Shown here in pieces: positions 44,660-54,128 of a stretch of 64,000 nucleotides of DNA. The position numbers and the translations under genes are program-made. The first letter of the stretch is position 1. The number at the start of each line of letters is the position of its first letter. Source of the DNA: Pristionchus mayeri (taxonomy: Eukaryota > Nematoda > Chromadorea > Rhabditida > Neodiplogasteridae). The notes below the pieces were generated by a model. That model was given only the letters and a program-made list of their open reading frames with translations. It was not told the origin of the DNA and searched no databases. The DNA is taken from assembly GCA_036245805.1 (NCBI GenBank), contig BTRK01000004.1, positions 24,070,619 to 24,134,618 of the forward strand, written 5' to 3'.

Positions 44660-45318
44660 CACGGCCCTCTACTCGTTCCCTTCCAGGGCACTTTTCCGGA
44701 AACTAAATACGGCTCCCGATTCCGTGTGAGACAGATCACTTAGGGTAGAATGTAGTTTGTAGTCGTTTTCAAGCGTCGCGACGCGTGACCGCCTCGCTTC
44801 TCTCACGAAATTCGAGAGCAAATTTAGCCGCTTTTGTTTAATAATTTCGCTATTTTAATTAAATTTTAATATTAATATTTATCTCCGGGAGAAACACTCT
44901 CCGGAAGTCCCGGAAGAATAGGTTTGGCACCACCCCAGGTGAAGATGTAATGATATACTTAGCACTGAATTATTTATTTTTAAAAGGAATAAAAAATAGA
45001 TCAATAAATGAAAATTATCGATGTAAAAATCATAGAAACGAAATATTTCGAAAAGTGCTCCGCCCATTTTTTAAATCCCCGCGAAAACAGCGCTCGCATT
45101 TTTTGGGGAAAAGTCGCACAAGTGCACGCCCGAAGAAAAGCGAGGTGAGAATTGAGTAAGGATCTGTGGTAATCGTAGGCCCTCTAAGTTAGTGGGCTGA
45201 AGAAAAGCGTGGATACGGTATATATTCTTTACACTTCTTATCACGAACTAACTTTATTTAATATTTTTTAATTTTTGTAATTCATTTTATATGTCTAAAA
45301 AATGATGATGTGATACAG

Positions 45319-45482
45319 AAAACTCGAGGACCCAATATATCTGTTTCAATAGTCCGATGTACTCATTTAGTGATGAGGACCCTTGGGGAATCCAGATAGG
45401 ATTTAGTGATTCCCCAGCACGACAGATGATCCCTCGAACCTTATCGAGCAGGTCTCTTGAAGAATTGGCGGAAGTGCCCTGA
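45319..45482 (+). CDS. Exon-like fragment in the Mutator-like element
   Basis: After GTGATACAG, the frame reads ...QYICFNSPMYSFSDEDPWGI then QIGFSDSPARQMIPRTLSSR SLEELAEVP and TGA. Acidic/Ser-rich, with coding-like codon use and an acceptor-like border. No domain recognised. Probably a captured last exon. Confidence 0.45.
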
Positions 45483-45912
45483 TAACGCCAAAACGAGAAA
45501 GAGAGTGTAAAATGCAGAGATTGAGCATGATCGCATGAACTCAATTGAGCTCAACCAGATCTCCCCTGATATTGATTTTCGATTTTTTTTCATCATTAAA
45601 TTTTGACTTCTTGGACCTCATTTTAGCATATTATGAAATAAACGTTCTTTCATGGTTGTTGGGTAACTTTAAATCGATAATAGATATCAGGTAGTCTACT
45701 CTCTTCATTTTAAAATAGTGGGCTGAAGAATAGAAAAATCGAGAAAGGACCTTTTATCTTAGTGGGATCGAGCTTATTCATAGTGGACCCACTATCTTAG
45801 TGGGATTTGAACGTTGAAAATCTGCTAAGTTAGTGGGATGTAAGCGAGAAGATTCGAGAAAGTGATTAGACCACAAAGTTAGTGGGTTCGAGATCTAGAC
45901 AATACTTTCTAG

Positions 45913-46020
45913 CTTGATGACTATTATTATAGTCAATACAGTGAATTGAATGGGTTTGACATCCAAGAGGAAGTAGAAGTCATTCGTGACCAACCTAATA
46001 CAGGAGAGAAAGTGAACTAG
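45913..46020 (+). CDS. Second exon-like fragment
   Basis: After ACTTTCTAG the frame reads LDDYYYSQYSELNGFDIQEE then VEVIRDQPNTGEKVN and TAG. Acceptor-like start, no ATG. Family unknown. Confidence 0.45.
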   Translation, partial: LDDYYYSQYSELNGFDIQEEVEVIRDQPNTGEKVN

Positions 46021-46079
46021 AGATGCCTCAAAACATCAGAACTGTTGGAGCCACACTTTCTTTATCCAGCTAAGGATTC

Positions 46080-46271
46080 ATGTTTTTCCATTGTTTGCTA
46101 TTGATATTTGTTGTCCTTTTTAATCATTCATTAATTGCAAATGTGAAAAAATCTACCATACAATCAACCTGTCACTACTGCCTAGAAATCCCTTCTCCCT
46201 CTTTAATGATCTATCAACCGCCGCCGAATCAAACAGCGGAACTAATCAAATTTAAAAAAATATATGATTAA
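46080..46271 (+). CDS. Small secreted-protein-like frame
   Basis: ATG at 46080, 63 residues. MFFHCLLLIFVVLFNHSLIA is a textbook signal peptide shape (hydrophobic core, small residues before a likely cut). It is followed by NVKKSTIQSTCHYCLEIPSP, SLMIYQPPPNQTAELIKF and KKIYD, with a CHYC pair. The only gene-like frame in the element with its own ATG. Chance cannot be excluded at this length. Confidence 0.4.
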   Translation: MFFHCLLLIFVVLFNHSLIANVKKSTIQSTCHYCLEIPSPSLMIYQPPPNQTAELIKFKKIYD

Positions 46272-46605
46272 GTTCAATAACAGGGTATTATCGTAAAGAA
46301 AATATTATTGGTTGATCGTAAAAATGACATAACATTAATCCCACAAACTTAGTGGGGAATTCCCACTATGATAGTGGGAATGGTCCCACTAACTTAGTGG
46401 GACTTAAGAGGGCCTACGAATAGCCCAGATCCTTCATGTGAGAATTTCTCCACTGTGAATGGCCGTGCATTTGACCTTTTTCCGGAAAGCCTTTTTAATT
46501 TTCCGGTTCGGTGGTCCCTAGTATGAAATTACCCTATTATTAACCAGCTCGGTTGTGCCCCGCCGAAGGCGTGCTAGCGGAGTATCTAGGTTTCGCAATC
46601 ACGCG

Positions 46606-46644
<39 letters not shown>
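46606..46644. repeat. (TA)n microsatellite
   Basis: About 38 bp of TA. Confidence 0.95.
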
Positions 46645-46649
<5 letters not shown>

Positions 46650-46753
46650 TTTCGAAAAAATATTCCCGCTCATCTCAACTAGCCTGCGATATGTGTTCCG
46701 AGCCATGTAGCACACTGTTCCACATTGATTGAAATGTGATATGTTCTTTTCAG

Positions 46754-46889
46754 ATTGTGGGATAAAGTGCTGTCTGGAGGGGAATCTCCTCCATTTCTAA
46801 TGACTCAACTGCTCATTTCCTATCTCAATCACTTTTCATCGCGATCAAATTCGAAATGTGCATCGGGTGCGAATTTGATAAGAAGAGAA
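46754..46889 (+). CDS. TBC1D7-like gene, C-terminal TBC exon
   Basis: Acceptor TTCTTTTCAG. Reads LWDKVLSGGESPPFLMTQLL then ISYLNHFSSRSNSKCASGAN LIRRE, and ends before GTGAAT. L/VWDKV(L/V)SG is the recognisable start of the last TBC helices in TBC1D7-type proteins. The first base (A) completes a Lys codon with the exon ending at 31435. A 41-bp intron (46890-46930) leads to the next exon in phase 0. Confidence 0.65.
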
Positions 46890-46930
46890 GTGAATAAACC
46901 TCCATCTTAACTCTAATTCATTATTTTTAG

Positions 46931-47140
46931 TTGGGATACCAATCTTCTAATTCTTCTCTAAAAGATTGGACAGTCAAATTGTCCACGGAAGACGAAATGC
47001 GACTGGTGAATCAGTCGACTGAAGCCATCCTGAGGAAACCCAATTTCAAGATGAGCCAGCGACCCATTGGAAATGACGGTATTCGTGTGATTGTAGATGC
47101 CAGACCCTTCCTCTTCTTCTTCGTCGAATTCATTGAATAA
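46931..47140 (+). CDS. TBC1D7-like gene, likely terminal exon
   Basis: After TTATTTTTAG: LGYQSSNSSLKDWTVKLSTE DEMRLVNQSTEAILRKPNFK MSQRPIGND, then a Phe-rich run to TAA (47138-47140). The helical ED..RLVNQSTEAIL part suits the tail of the domain. Whether the gene stops here or splices on to the frames at 47097-47421 is not settled. Confidence 0.55.
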   Translation: MGYQSSNSSLKDWTVKLSTEDEMRLVNQSTEAILRKPNFKMSQRPIGNDGIRVIVDARPFLFFFVEFIE

Positions 47141-47421
47141 CAATGAGAATGCATCGTCCATCGCAGCCATTATAAGAGGAGAGACATTGAGACGATCGGA
47201 TGGGTACTCTCTTACCTCCTTTACGAATACTCGTGAATCCGTTGAGATGTGATCGACCCCCTCCTTCTCCTATTCGATTGGAGAGTGAAAGAGAGGGGGA
47301 GATTGGATACATCACACCTGCGAAGGCAAGAGATGGCAAGGAGACAGTTGAAGAACCTCCCATCAGGAAGAGGGCAAACACTATGTCTGAGGCCAAATTA
47401 AGGAATATTCCCATCATGTAA
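47097..47421 (+). CDS. Further coding-like exons, possibly the same gene
   Basis: From ATG 47097: MPDPSSSSSSNSLNNNENAS SIAAIIRGETLRRSDG. A candidate 43-bp intron (47204-47246, GTACTC...GTTGAG) then joins in phase to CDRPPPSPIRLESEREGEIG YITPAKARDGKETVEEPPIR KRANTMSEAKLRNIPIM and TAA. The acceptor is weak. The Ser/Asn-rich and charged composition is typical of a disordered protein tail. How it connects to the exon at 46931 is unclear. Confidence 0.4.
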
Positions 47422-47504
47422 AGACGGAGAAAGAGAATCATAATATGAAACAACCCATTCTATGAGACCCGTTCGCGTAAGAGTCAAACAAACCTAGGCA
47501 CACC

Positions 47505-48440
47505 GAATTTTCGAAAACTTGGAAAAGGGGTTCTCGAGGGTGCATCGTGGTTAACTTCATTTTGCTTCATATCGACCGGGTAAGCCGGGCTGCATGTAGG
47601 CTGCACCTACACTTCTATTCATAACTCAGCAACCGATTGACGAAATAACATAACATTTGTATAGGTGATAACTAGTGCCTCTACGAAGCCGCTGTTATCA
47701 AAATACCACATGTTTTTTCATGACAACATCATGATTTCAAGGATTTCGAATATAAGGCAACAGCTAAAACCATGAACTATATGCTAAGATGCGCCTTGTT
47801 CTGGGGATCATCTTTCGTATGCTATGTTGGGTATACAAGTTCATCCTTTTTTCGCTACAAGTCGATTTATAATGTATTTACCAGCTCTTTGCCGCCAACA
47901 CAGTGGGTTAGAGTAAAAAATGACGATAAATTTAATTATCTGTCTCGTTCGAGAGAGGCAGGACAAAGGAATGAGATCCATTCCTCACTCTCACCCACTG
48001 AATTGGCGGCAAAGAGCTGGTAAAAGCATTATAAATCGACTTGTAGCGAAAAAAGGATGAACTTGTATACCCAACATAGTGTATACCCAACATATACGAA
48101 AAATGATCCCCAGAACAAGGCGCATATTAGCATATAGTTCGTGGTTTTAGCTTTTGCCTTATATTCGAGATCCTCGAAATAATGATGTTTTCATGAAAAA
48201 AACATGTGATATTTTGTGAACAGCGGCTTCATAGAGGAAATAACTATCACCTCTGCAATTTTCAAGTCATTTCATCAATCGGTTGCTGAGTTGTGGATAG
48301 AAGTGTAGTTGGAGCCTACCTGCACCCTGGCTTAACCGGTCGAGATGGAACAAAATGAAGTTGGCCACGATGATCAGCACCATTAATTACCCTTTTAGGC
48401 AAATTTTCGAGAATTCTATGTGCCAGACCCTCCTGCACTT
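47505..48440. mobile_element. Foldback element (0.9 kb)
   Basis: Arms 47505-47920 and 48000-48440 are inverted (GATGCGCCTTGTTCTGGGGA, TTGTATACCCAACATA, AACCGATTGA). The outer part resembles 4440-4590. Confidence 0.8.
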
Positions 48441-49120
48441 TGTTCGATGAGCTCCTATCATGAACAGTATCGATGTCCAACATGAAAACAGTGTAGCTTT
48501 GTTCACTTGAGTGAGTAATAGTTGCTTGTGATCCTATTCCGTTCCACAATAGTTTCGTTGATAAATGCACTTGTATTGGTGTGTTTTAGCGGTCACATCA
48601 CATATTATTGAATTACAACAAGTTGGCATACACCATCAAATTTCTCACTACGTGTACAATCTGTTTTAATGAAATGAGGAATGCGCGCGCGCACGCGGAC
48701 CGCACCACAATTTAAAATTCTGGTGCGACCTAACGGCCCCGGCTGACAACTGCGTGTAAAAATTGTGGGCGTGACCGCCAGCTCCGGGAATTAGTGAGTT
48801 GGAGCAAAACTATCGCGCATCTATCTAGCTATTGCGCATTTCGGTGTTAAGGGTGGATGTGGTATAATTGTTCGAACCATTTTATTTCTGTAATAGCATA
48901 CTTTATGTCGCGACGTAATTTTCATGTTTTGTTTCGCCGGCGATGATGGCTCTTACTCAACCGGACTTGTTTACTTCCTCCTCTCTGTTTACAACCTCTC
49001 TCCTCGACTCATCCGATATGGGAAGAGGAGAGTGCGGGTGAGTCATTTTCCGAGCGGGTCAAATGTGCGTCGAGGGTTTTCTCAGCACTAAATCGGCGGC
49101 ACAAGATGTACTTTGCACCG
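48441..49120. other. No gene seen
   Basis: The end of the foldback flank and mixed sequence with a CGCGCGCGCACGCG block near 48688. No coding supported. Confidence 0.4.
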
Positions 49121-49124
49121 TTGC

Positions 49125-49160
49125 ACGGCTCCCGAATGGCCTCCGGAGCATCGACATAAC
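49125..49160. repeat. Remnant of a CACGG MITE
   Basis: CACGGCTCCCGAATGG and CTCCGGAGCATCGACATAA, cut by the next MITE. Confidence 0.5.
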
Positions 49161-49433
49161 CATGGCCCCTAACTGATCGACAATCGTGACCACCGGTCCG
49201 CCTAACTCAGCCCACTAGAAAATACTGTAATTTTTTCCCATTTCTGTGTTTAGTGTCTTGAAATTTGAATTTGCGTCAATTATGACGTGCAAAAGCCATT
49301 TCAACGCTGTTCAAATTCGAAAATATTGCCTGATTAAGGGCAACATGATGCCTCATGTTTGAATTTGAATTTTTCTGCATGAGACCCATTAGGCGGACAG
49401 GTGGTCACGAATGTCGACGAATTAGGGGCCGTG
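49161..49433. mobile_element. 273-bp CACGGCCCCTAA-type MITE, second copy
   Basis: Inverted relative of 30788-31061. CATAAC (49155-49160) and CATAAG (49434-49439) are a near-perfect 6-bp duplication inside the older CACGG MITE. Confidence 0.8.
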
Positions 49434-49708
49434 CATAAGTAGAGACAGCACTAGCTAATTTTCGGAAGCGTGATAAAAATGTTTCTTAATGTGTTTTCTA
49501 TACTTTCGGATATGCATAATCGAGTAGGCAAAAAGAAACTAACAAAATATGTCGAATATAAAAAATACGGAGATTAATACAAAATGAGTATTGTTCTCGG
49601 AACTACAGTAATTAAATTTTTGAGTTGGAGCAAATCGTGTGTCGCATTGTAATATTATTGTAGTAGTGTTATTAAAATACTACAAATATTTTACTTATAA
49701 ATCATTTC
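49434..49708. other. No gene seen
   Basis: AT-rich spacer between repeats. Confidence 0.4.
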
Positions 49709-50075
49709 CAGTGATGCATGGGGGCACCATGCATCACTGGTGTAAGCGAATAGGCACGGCAAGTACCGGCAAGAAAGAGGTAGGTTACGATTATGTCGAA
49801 AATCGCAGGTTCGTCATGTTCAAGTGGCGATATTTTTTTCCGATCATTTTCGACCTCCCAGTTTTTGACAGAGTAATGCCCAAGGGTTCACTATTGGCCT
49901 GTAAAAGCGAATAGAGACGGCAACTGCCGGCACAAGAAGTAGGTCACGGCAAAGTAAAAAACCGCAGGTTCGTCATGTTAAAGTGAGGATATTTCTATTT
50001 CCGAGCATTTCTCAGCGCCCATGTTTGCGTTGAGATATGCCCAAGGGTGCCAAAATTGATGTATGCACGCGAATA
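49709..50075. repeat. Perfect hairpin followed by a ~163-bp tandem repeat
   Basis: CCAGTGATGCATGG and its complement (49707-49740) form a 14-bp stem with a 5-nt loop. Then GCGAATAG(G/A)..ACGGCAA, CGCAGGTTCGTCATGTT and ATGCCCAAGGGT recur at about 163-bp spacing (about 49746, 49909, partial at 50070). Confidence 0.7.
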
Positions 50076-50173
50076 GAGACGGTGAGTGTTTGAATTCACG
50101 ATATAACGCTTCAATAACAGCCTGAAAACGACATTTTCTAAATTAACCAAATGTGAGGACGGGTGAGACGTTA

Positions 50174-50430
50174 TTAAAGTTTCCCAACACCCATGGAAAT
50201 AATTTGAACTGGCGGGAGTACCCTGATCACGACAAATCGAGCGAGAGAGTGTGTAAAAGAGAGAGAGCGGGCGTGATCAGGCAACTCAGACTGAAACTTT
50301 GCGGCTCTACGTTATTGCAAATATTGATTTTCTATTATTTTCATTATTCCAGTTTAACTGATTAGAACCCCTTCTACTACATTGTTAAATAATATAGAAA
50401 GGCATTTTCAAGGGTGTTGGGTAACTTTAA
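50174..50430. mobile_element. TTAA MITE, GGGTGTTGGG subfamily
   Basis: TTAA at both ends. AGTTTCCCAACACCCATGG left, GGGTGTTGGGTAACT right. Twin at 52195-52451. Confidence 0.8.
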
Positions 50431-51486
50431 TGAGCTATGGACAACTGGTGGTACTATTATGATGGGATAATCGGCTTAAGACAAAAACAATATACTATTT
50501 AACACGTGTATCACGAGTCAGTGGATCAAAAACGGACCTCCCGGGAACATTTCCCAAAAACTTGTCACCGTTCTCGCCTATATTTGAGTGGTAGAATACC
50601 CAGGAGAGATGATTTCGAAAAATATAGGTCATCGGTCCCAGAACCGGCTCTTAGGAAATTTCCGGTTTTACACCTGGCTATGCTGTATCTCAGCTTCCAG
50701 ACAAGCTACGGAGGTGACAAAGCGCTCAAAATGTGCAGAAAATTATTTCCTGCAACTTTATGTTGGAAACTTTTACGGAAACAACAAATAAAAATGCTAT
50801 GTAGGCGAAACCGAATTAAAAATTAGAAAATATTTTTTTTCACCGTCACGCAGGAAACTTTCACGGGATTTTTATTGCATGATATGTAAGAACAATCATT
50901 CATAAGTATAGGAAAAATATTGAGGAGCGAAATTTCTGCTACCCAAGACTCGATTTTCCGCGACAAACGTAGTCGTATGATAAATATTCATAATGAAGTC
51001 GATCAATGTCACATTAGTTTTCTTTATGATAATAAATATGTGTAATTTGAGATGTTTCTGGGACAGATTATTCAGTTTCTGGTGAAAAAAGCAGAGTTCG
51101 ACAAAGTTTGAAAAATCGATTTTCTCAACCTCGATTTCTCCCAAGTTTGTGCAATTATAAGTGGATGCATTAATAACTTCATGTGGAATCAAATATTATG
51201 ATTCGTAGTAGAAACCGAGTATAGTTGAAGTATAATATACATGACAGATGGATGGCTTGGAATCTTTTGCAATCTTCACTCAAATGTGCATCTCCGGGAA
51301 TGTAAAAACTAAGAACATTTTGTTTTCAGCTGAAATTGCGTGGTTGTTCACCAGATTTGTGCATCTAAAATCATATAAAAATCGTCTTAGTCAGAAAACA
51401 CATAGAAATCATCAAGTATATACGTTTGTAAAAAAGGACGAAAAGTTCAGTACGAAAAAAATCCAATTTTTTTGTACCCATATATA

Positions 51487-52703
51487 GGGACCGCGGCTGC
51501 CCTTTTAAAGAGGTTTCATAAAAATGTTTACGCACTATGAACCTACACAATTGACCATGGCGAAACGTTTAGAAATGAAAACAAAATAATAAAAAAATAA
51601 TTTTAACAAATTCAGTCACTTTTAAAATTTCTCCTTGGTCACTAGACTACCGTATGATGATTAAAGTTGGAGCGCATCACGAGTCAGGGTTTTCGAATTA
51701 TTTTGTGTTTTTATTGATTTGTATATTTTTACTATTTGTATTTTTGTATTATTTATGTGTGAACTGCTTTAAGTGAATAATGCTAGCTTCTGAACTTATA
51801 GTTGACCGGAAAACGAAGTGCATCAAATATGGACAGGTGAAGTACTTGGGCAAAGAAGTAGCAGTCCGAACGAGAATGGGGCATGACGCGTGTGTAGAAT
51901 AGGTAAAGGAAGGTTTGTTGCATGTACTGGACTCTAGAAAATAAAGGGGGCACTCAAAAATAATGAGAAAACGGGGGAAGAAATGGGAGGTGCTCGAAAA
52001 ATGTCAGATTCGGGCCGGTTTTTGGCCAAGAAGTAGTCGTCCGAACGAAAATGGGACATGACCCGTGTGTGGAATAGGTAAAGAAATGTTTTAATCATGC
52101 ACAGGGCACAAGAAAATGGAGGTGGCACGCAAATAGTTTGAGAAAACAAGGAAAGAAACAATTACTGGAAATTGTATCAAACGGTTTTGGCCCGTTAAAG
52201 TTTCCCAACACCCATGAAAATAATTTGAATTGGCGGGAGTACCCTGATCACGACAAAACGAGCGAGAGAGTGTGTAAAAGAGACAGAGCGGGCGTGATCA
52301 GGCAACTCAGACTGAAACTTTGCGGCTCTACATTGTTGCAAATATTGATTTTCTATTATGTTCATTATTCCAGTTTAATTAATTAGAGCCCATTCTATTA
52401 CATTGTTAAATAATATAGAAAGGCATTTTCAAGGGTGTTGGGCAACTTTAATTACGTTCTCCCTAAACCAGAACCGGCCAACCAGTCGCAAATCCGTTTA
52501 TAATGGGTTTCTCTAGCTATATGATGGTAAAAATGACCTAGAAAATATTAAAATAGTGCAAAATCGATAAAGAAAAAGTTGAAAAAACTTTATCACATCA
52601 CGACACAGAATACAAATGGTACAGTATCTAGGCGCACCATTAATCGTGGTGTGGGCATGTGATGGACGGCAGAAAGGACGGGCCTCCGCGGTCCCTACCC
52701 ATA
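51487..52703. mobile_element. 1217-bp element, TIR GGGACCGCGG, 10-bp direct repeat
   Basis: TACCCATATA precedes 51487 and follows 52703. Termini GGGACCGCGG and CCGCGGTCCC. Long TSD and GGGA ends suggest a Mutator-like non-autonomous element. It contains a TTAA MITE (52195-52451) and no transposase. Relatives at 20995-21345 and 7690-8052. Confidence 0.8.
52195..52451. mobile_element. TTAA MITE, GGGTGTTGGG subfamily
   Basis: Near-identical to 50174-50430, TTAA at both ends, nested in the 51487-52703 element. Confidence 0.8.
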
Positions 52704-53612
52704 TAGAAGATGTTATGGTGGCGTTTTCTGACTAAGATTATTTTTTCGTGATTTTAGATGCACAAATCTGGTGAACAACCACACAATTTCAGCTGAAAAC
52801 AAATTGTTTTTAGTTTTTTACAGTCCCGGAGATGCATATTTGACTGAAGATTGCAAAAGATTCCAAGCCATCCATCCGTCATGTATATTATATTTCAACT
52901 ATACTCGATATCTACTACGAATCATACTATTTCATTCTACATGAAGTTATTCATGCGGCCACTTATAATTGCACAAACTTGGGAGAAATCGAGGTTGTGA
53001 AAATCGATTTCTCAAAATTTGTCGAACTCTGCCTTTTTCATCAGAAACTGAGTCATCTGTCTTAGAAACATCTCAAATTACACATATTTATTATCATATA
53101 GAAAACTAAGGTGACATTGATCGACTTCATTATGGATATTTATCATACGACCACGTTTGTCGCGTAAAATAGAGTCTTGGGTAGCAGAAATTTCCCTCCT
53201 CAATATTTTTCCTATACTTATCAATGATTGTTCTTACATATCATCCAATAAAAATCCCGTGAAAGTTTCCTGCGTGACGGTGAAAACAATTATTTTCTAA
53301 TTTAAAATTCAATTTCGCTTACATAGCATTTTTATTTGTTTTTCCCGTAAAAAGTTTCCAACATAAAAGTTGCAGGAAATAATTTTCTGCACATTTTGAG
53401 CGCTTTGCCACCTCCGTAGCTTGTCTGGAAGCTGAGATACAGCATGGTCAGGTGAAAAACCGGAAATTTCCAAAAAGCCGGTTCTGGGACCAATGACTTA
53501 TATTTTTCGAAATCATCTCTCCTGGGTATTCTACCACTCAAATATAGGCGAGAACGGTGACAAGTTTTTGGGAAATGTTCCCGCTCTCTTCCGCTGACTC
53601 GTGATACATGTG

Positions 53613-53838
53613 TTAAAGTTACCCAAACAAGGACGAAATTTACCCATTATTTTTTGTCCTCCATCGAATAGCCAATGATTGAATTAGTATAGAATGAATA
53701 TACAAAAATGCTAAAAATCAATATTAGCCTCAAGGGAAAGCCGGAAATGATCCGCGCTCTCTCACTTTTGCATACTCTCTCGTGGACGCGACGGGATCAG
53801 GGTGAGATCAGGGTTTCGTCCTTGTTGGGTAACTTTAA
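53613..53838. mobile_element. TTAA MITE, GGACGAAA subfamily
   Basis: TTAA ends with AGTTACCCAAACAAGGACGA and its inverse. Orientation opposite to 31927-32160. Confidence 0.8.
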
Positions 53839-53893
53839 CATGGCAATGATAAAAAAATATTTTTGAAAAGTAAATCGCACCCTAAAAATCCAG

Positions 53894-54128
53894 TTAAAGT
53901 TACCGGACGAGGACGAAACCCTGATCTGACCCTGATCTGGTCGCGTGTACGAGAGAGTATGCAAAAGTGAGAGAGCGCGGGATTACGCTGATCATTTCCG
54001 GCTTTCCCTTGAGGCTATTATTGATTTTTAGCATTTTTGTATATTCATTCTCAACTAATTCACCCATCGGCTATTCGATGGAGGACAAAAAATATGGGGT
54101 CAATTTCGTCCTCGTCCGGTAACTTTAA
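53894..54128. mobile_element. TTAA MITE, GGACGAAA subfamily
   Basis: TTAA ends, AGTTACCGGACGAGGACGAA and its inverse. Same orientation as 31927-32160. Confidence 0.8.

Larger units (their letters stand above)
45154..46437. mobile_element. 1284-bp Mutator-like element, 9-bp TSD, carrying exon-like pieces
   Basis: GTGAGAATT at 45145-45153 and 46438-46446. Termini share AAGGATCTG, TCGTAGGCCCTCT. The motif TTAGTGGG recurs about eight times near both ends and inside. CCCACTAACTTAGTGGG at ~46385 is a perfect 8-bp inverted palindrome. A 9-bp duplication with subterminal repeats is typical of Mutator-like elements. Instead of a transposase it holds three coding-like segments on the + strand. Confidence 0.75.
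44660..46467. mobile_element. CACGGCC MITE with 6-bp TSD CATTTG, split by a larger element
   Basis: CATTTG at 44654-44659 and 46468-46473. Begins CACGGCCCTCTACTCG and ends GAATGGCCGTG. Its body matches the inverse of 28696-29095. The element at 45154-46437 lies inside. Confidence 0.85.
31436..46753 (+). other. Inferred 15.3-kb intron of the TBC1D7-like gene
   Basis: Donor GTAACC, acceptor TTCTTTTCAG. Phase 2 on both sides. It contains TTAA MITEs, four large foldbacks or palindromes, a mariner fossil and a Mutator-like element. Confidence 0.5.
50499..53614. mobile_element. Foldback element (3.1 kb) with an inserted core
   Basis: Arms 50499-51390 and 52722-53614 are inverted copies with ends TAACACGTGTATCACGAGTC. 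The centre holds a 1217-bp element at 51487-52703. Frames such as 50506-50826 and 53332-53541 are mirror images and not genes. Confidence 0.85.
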
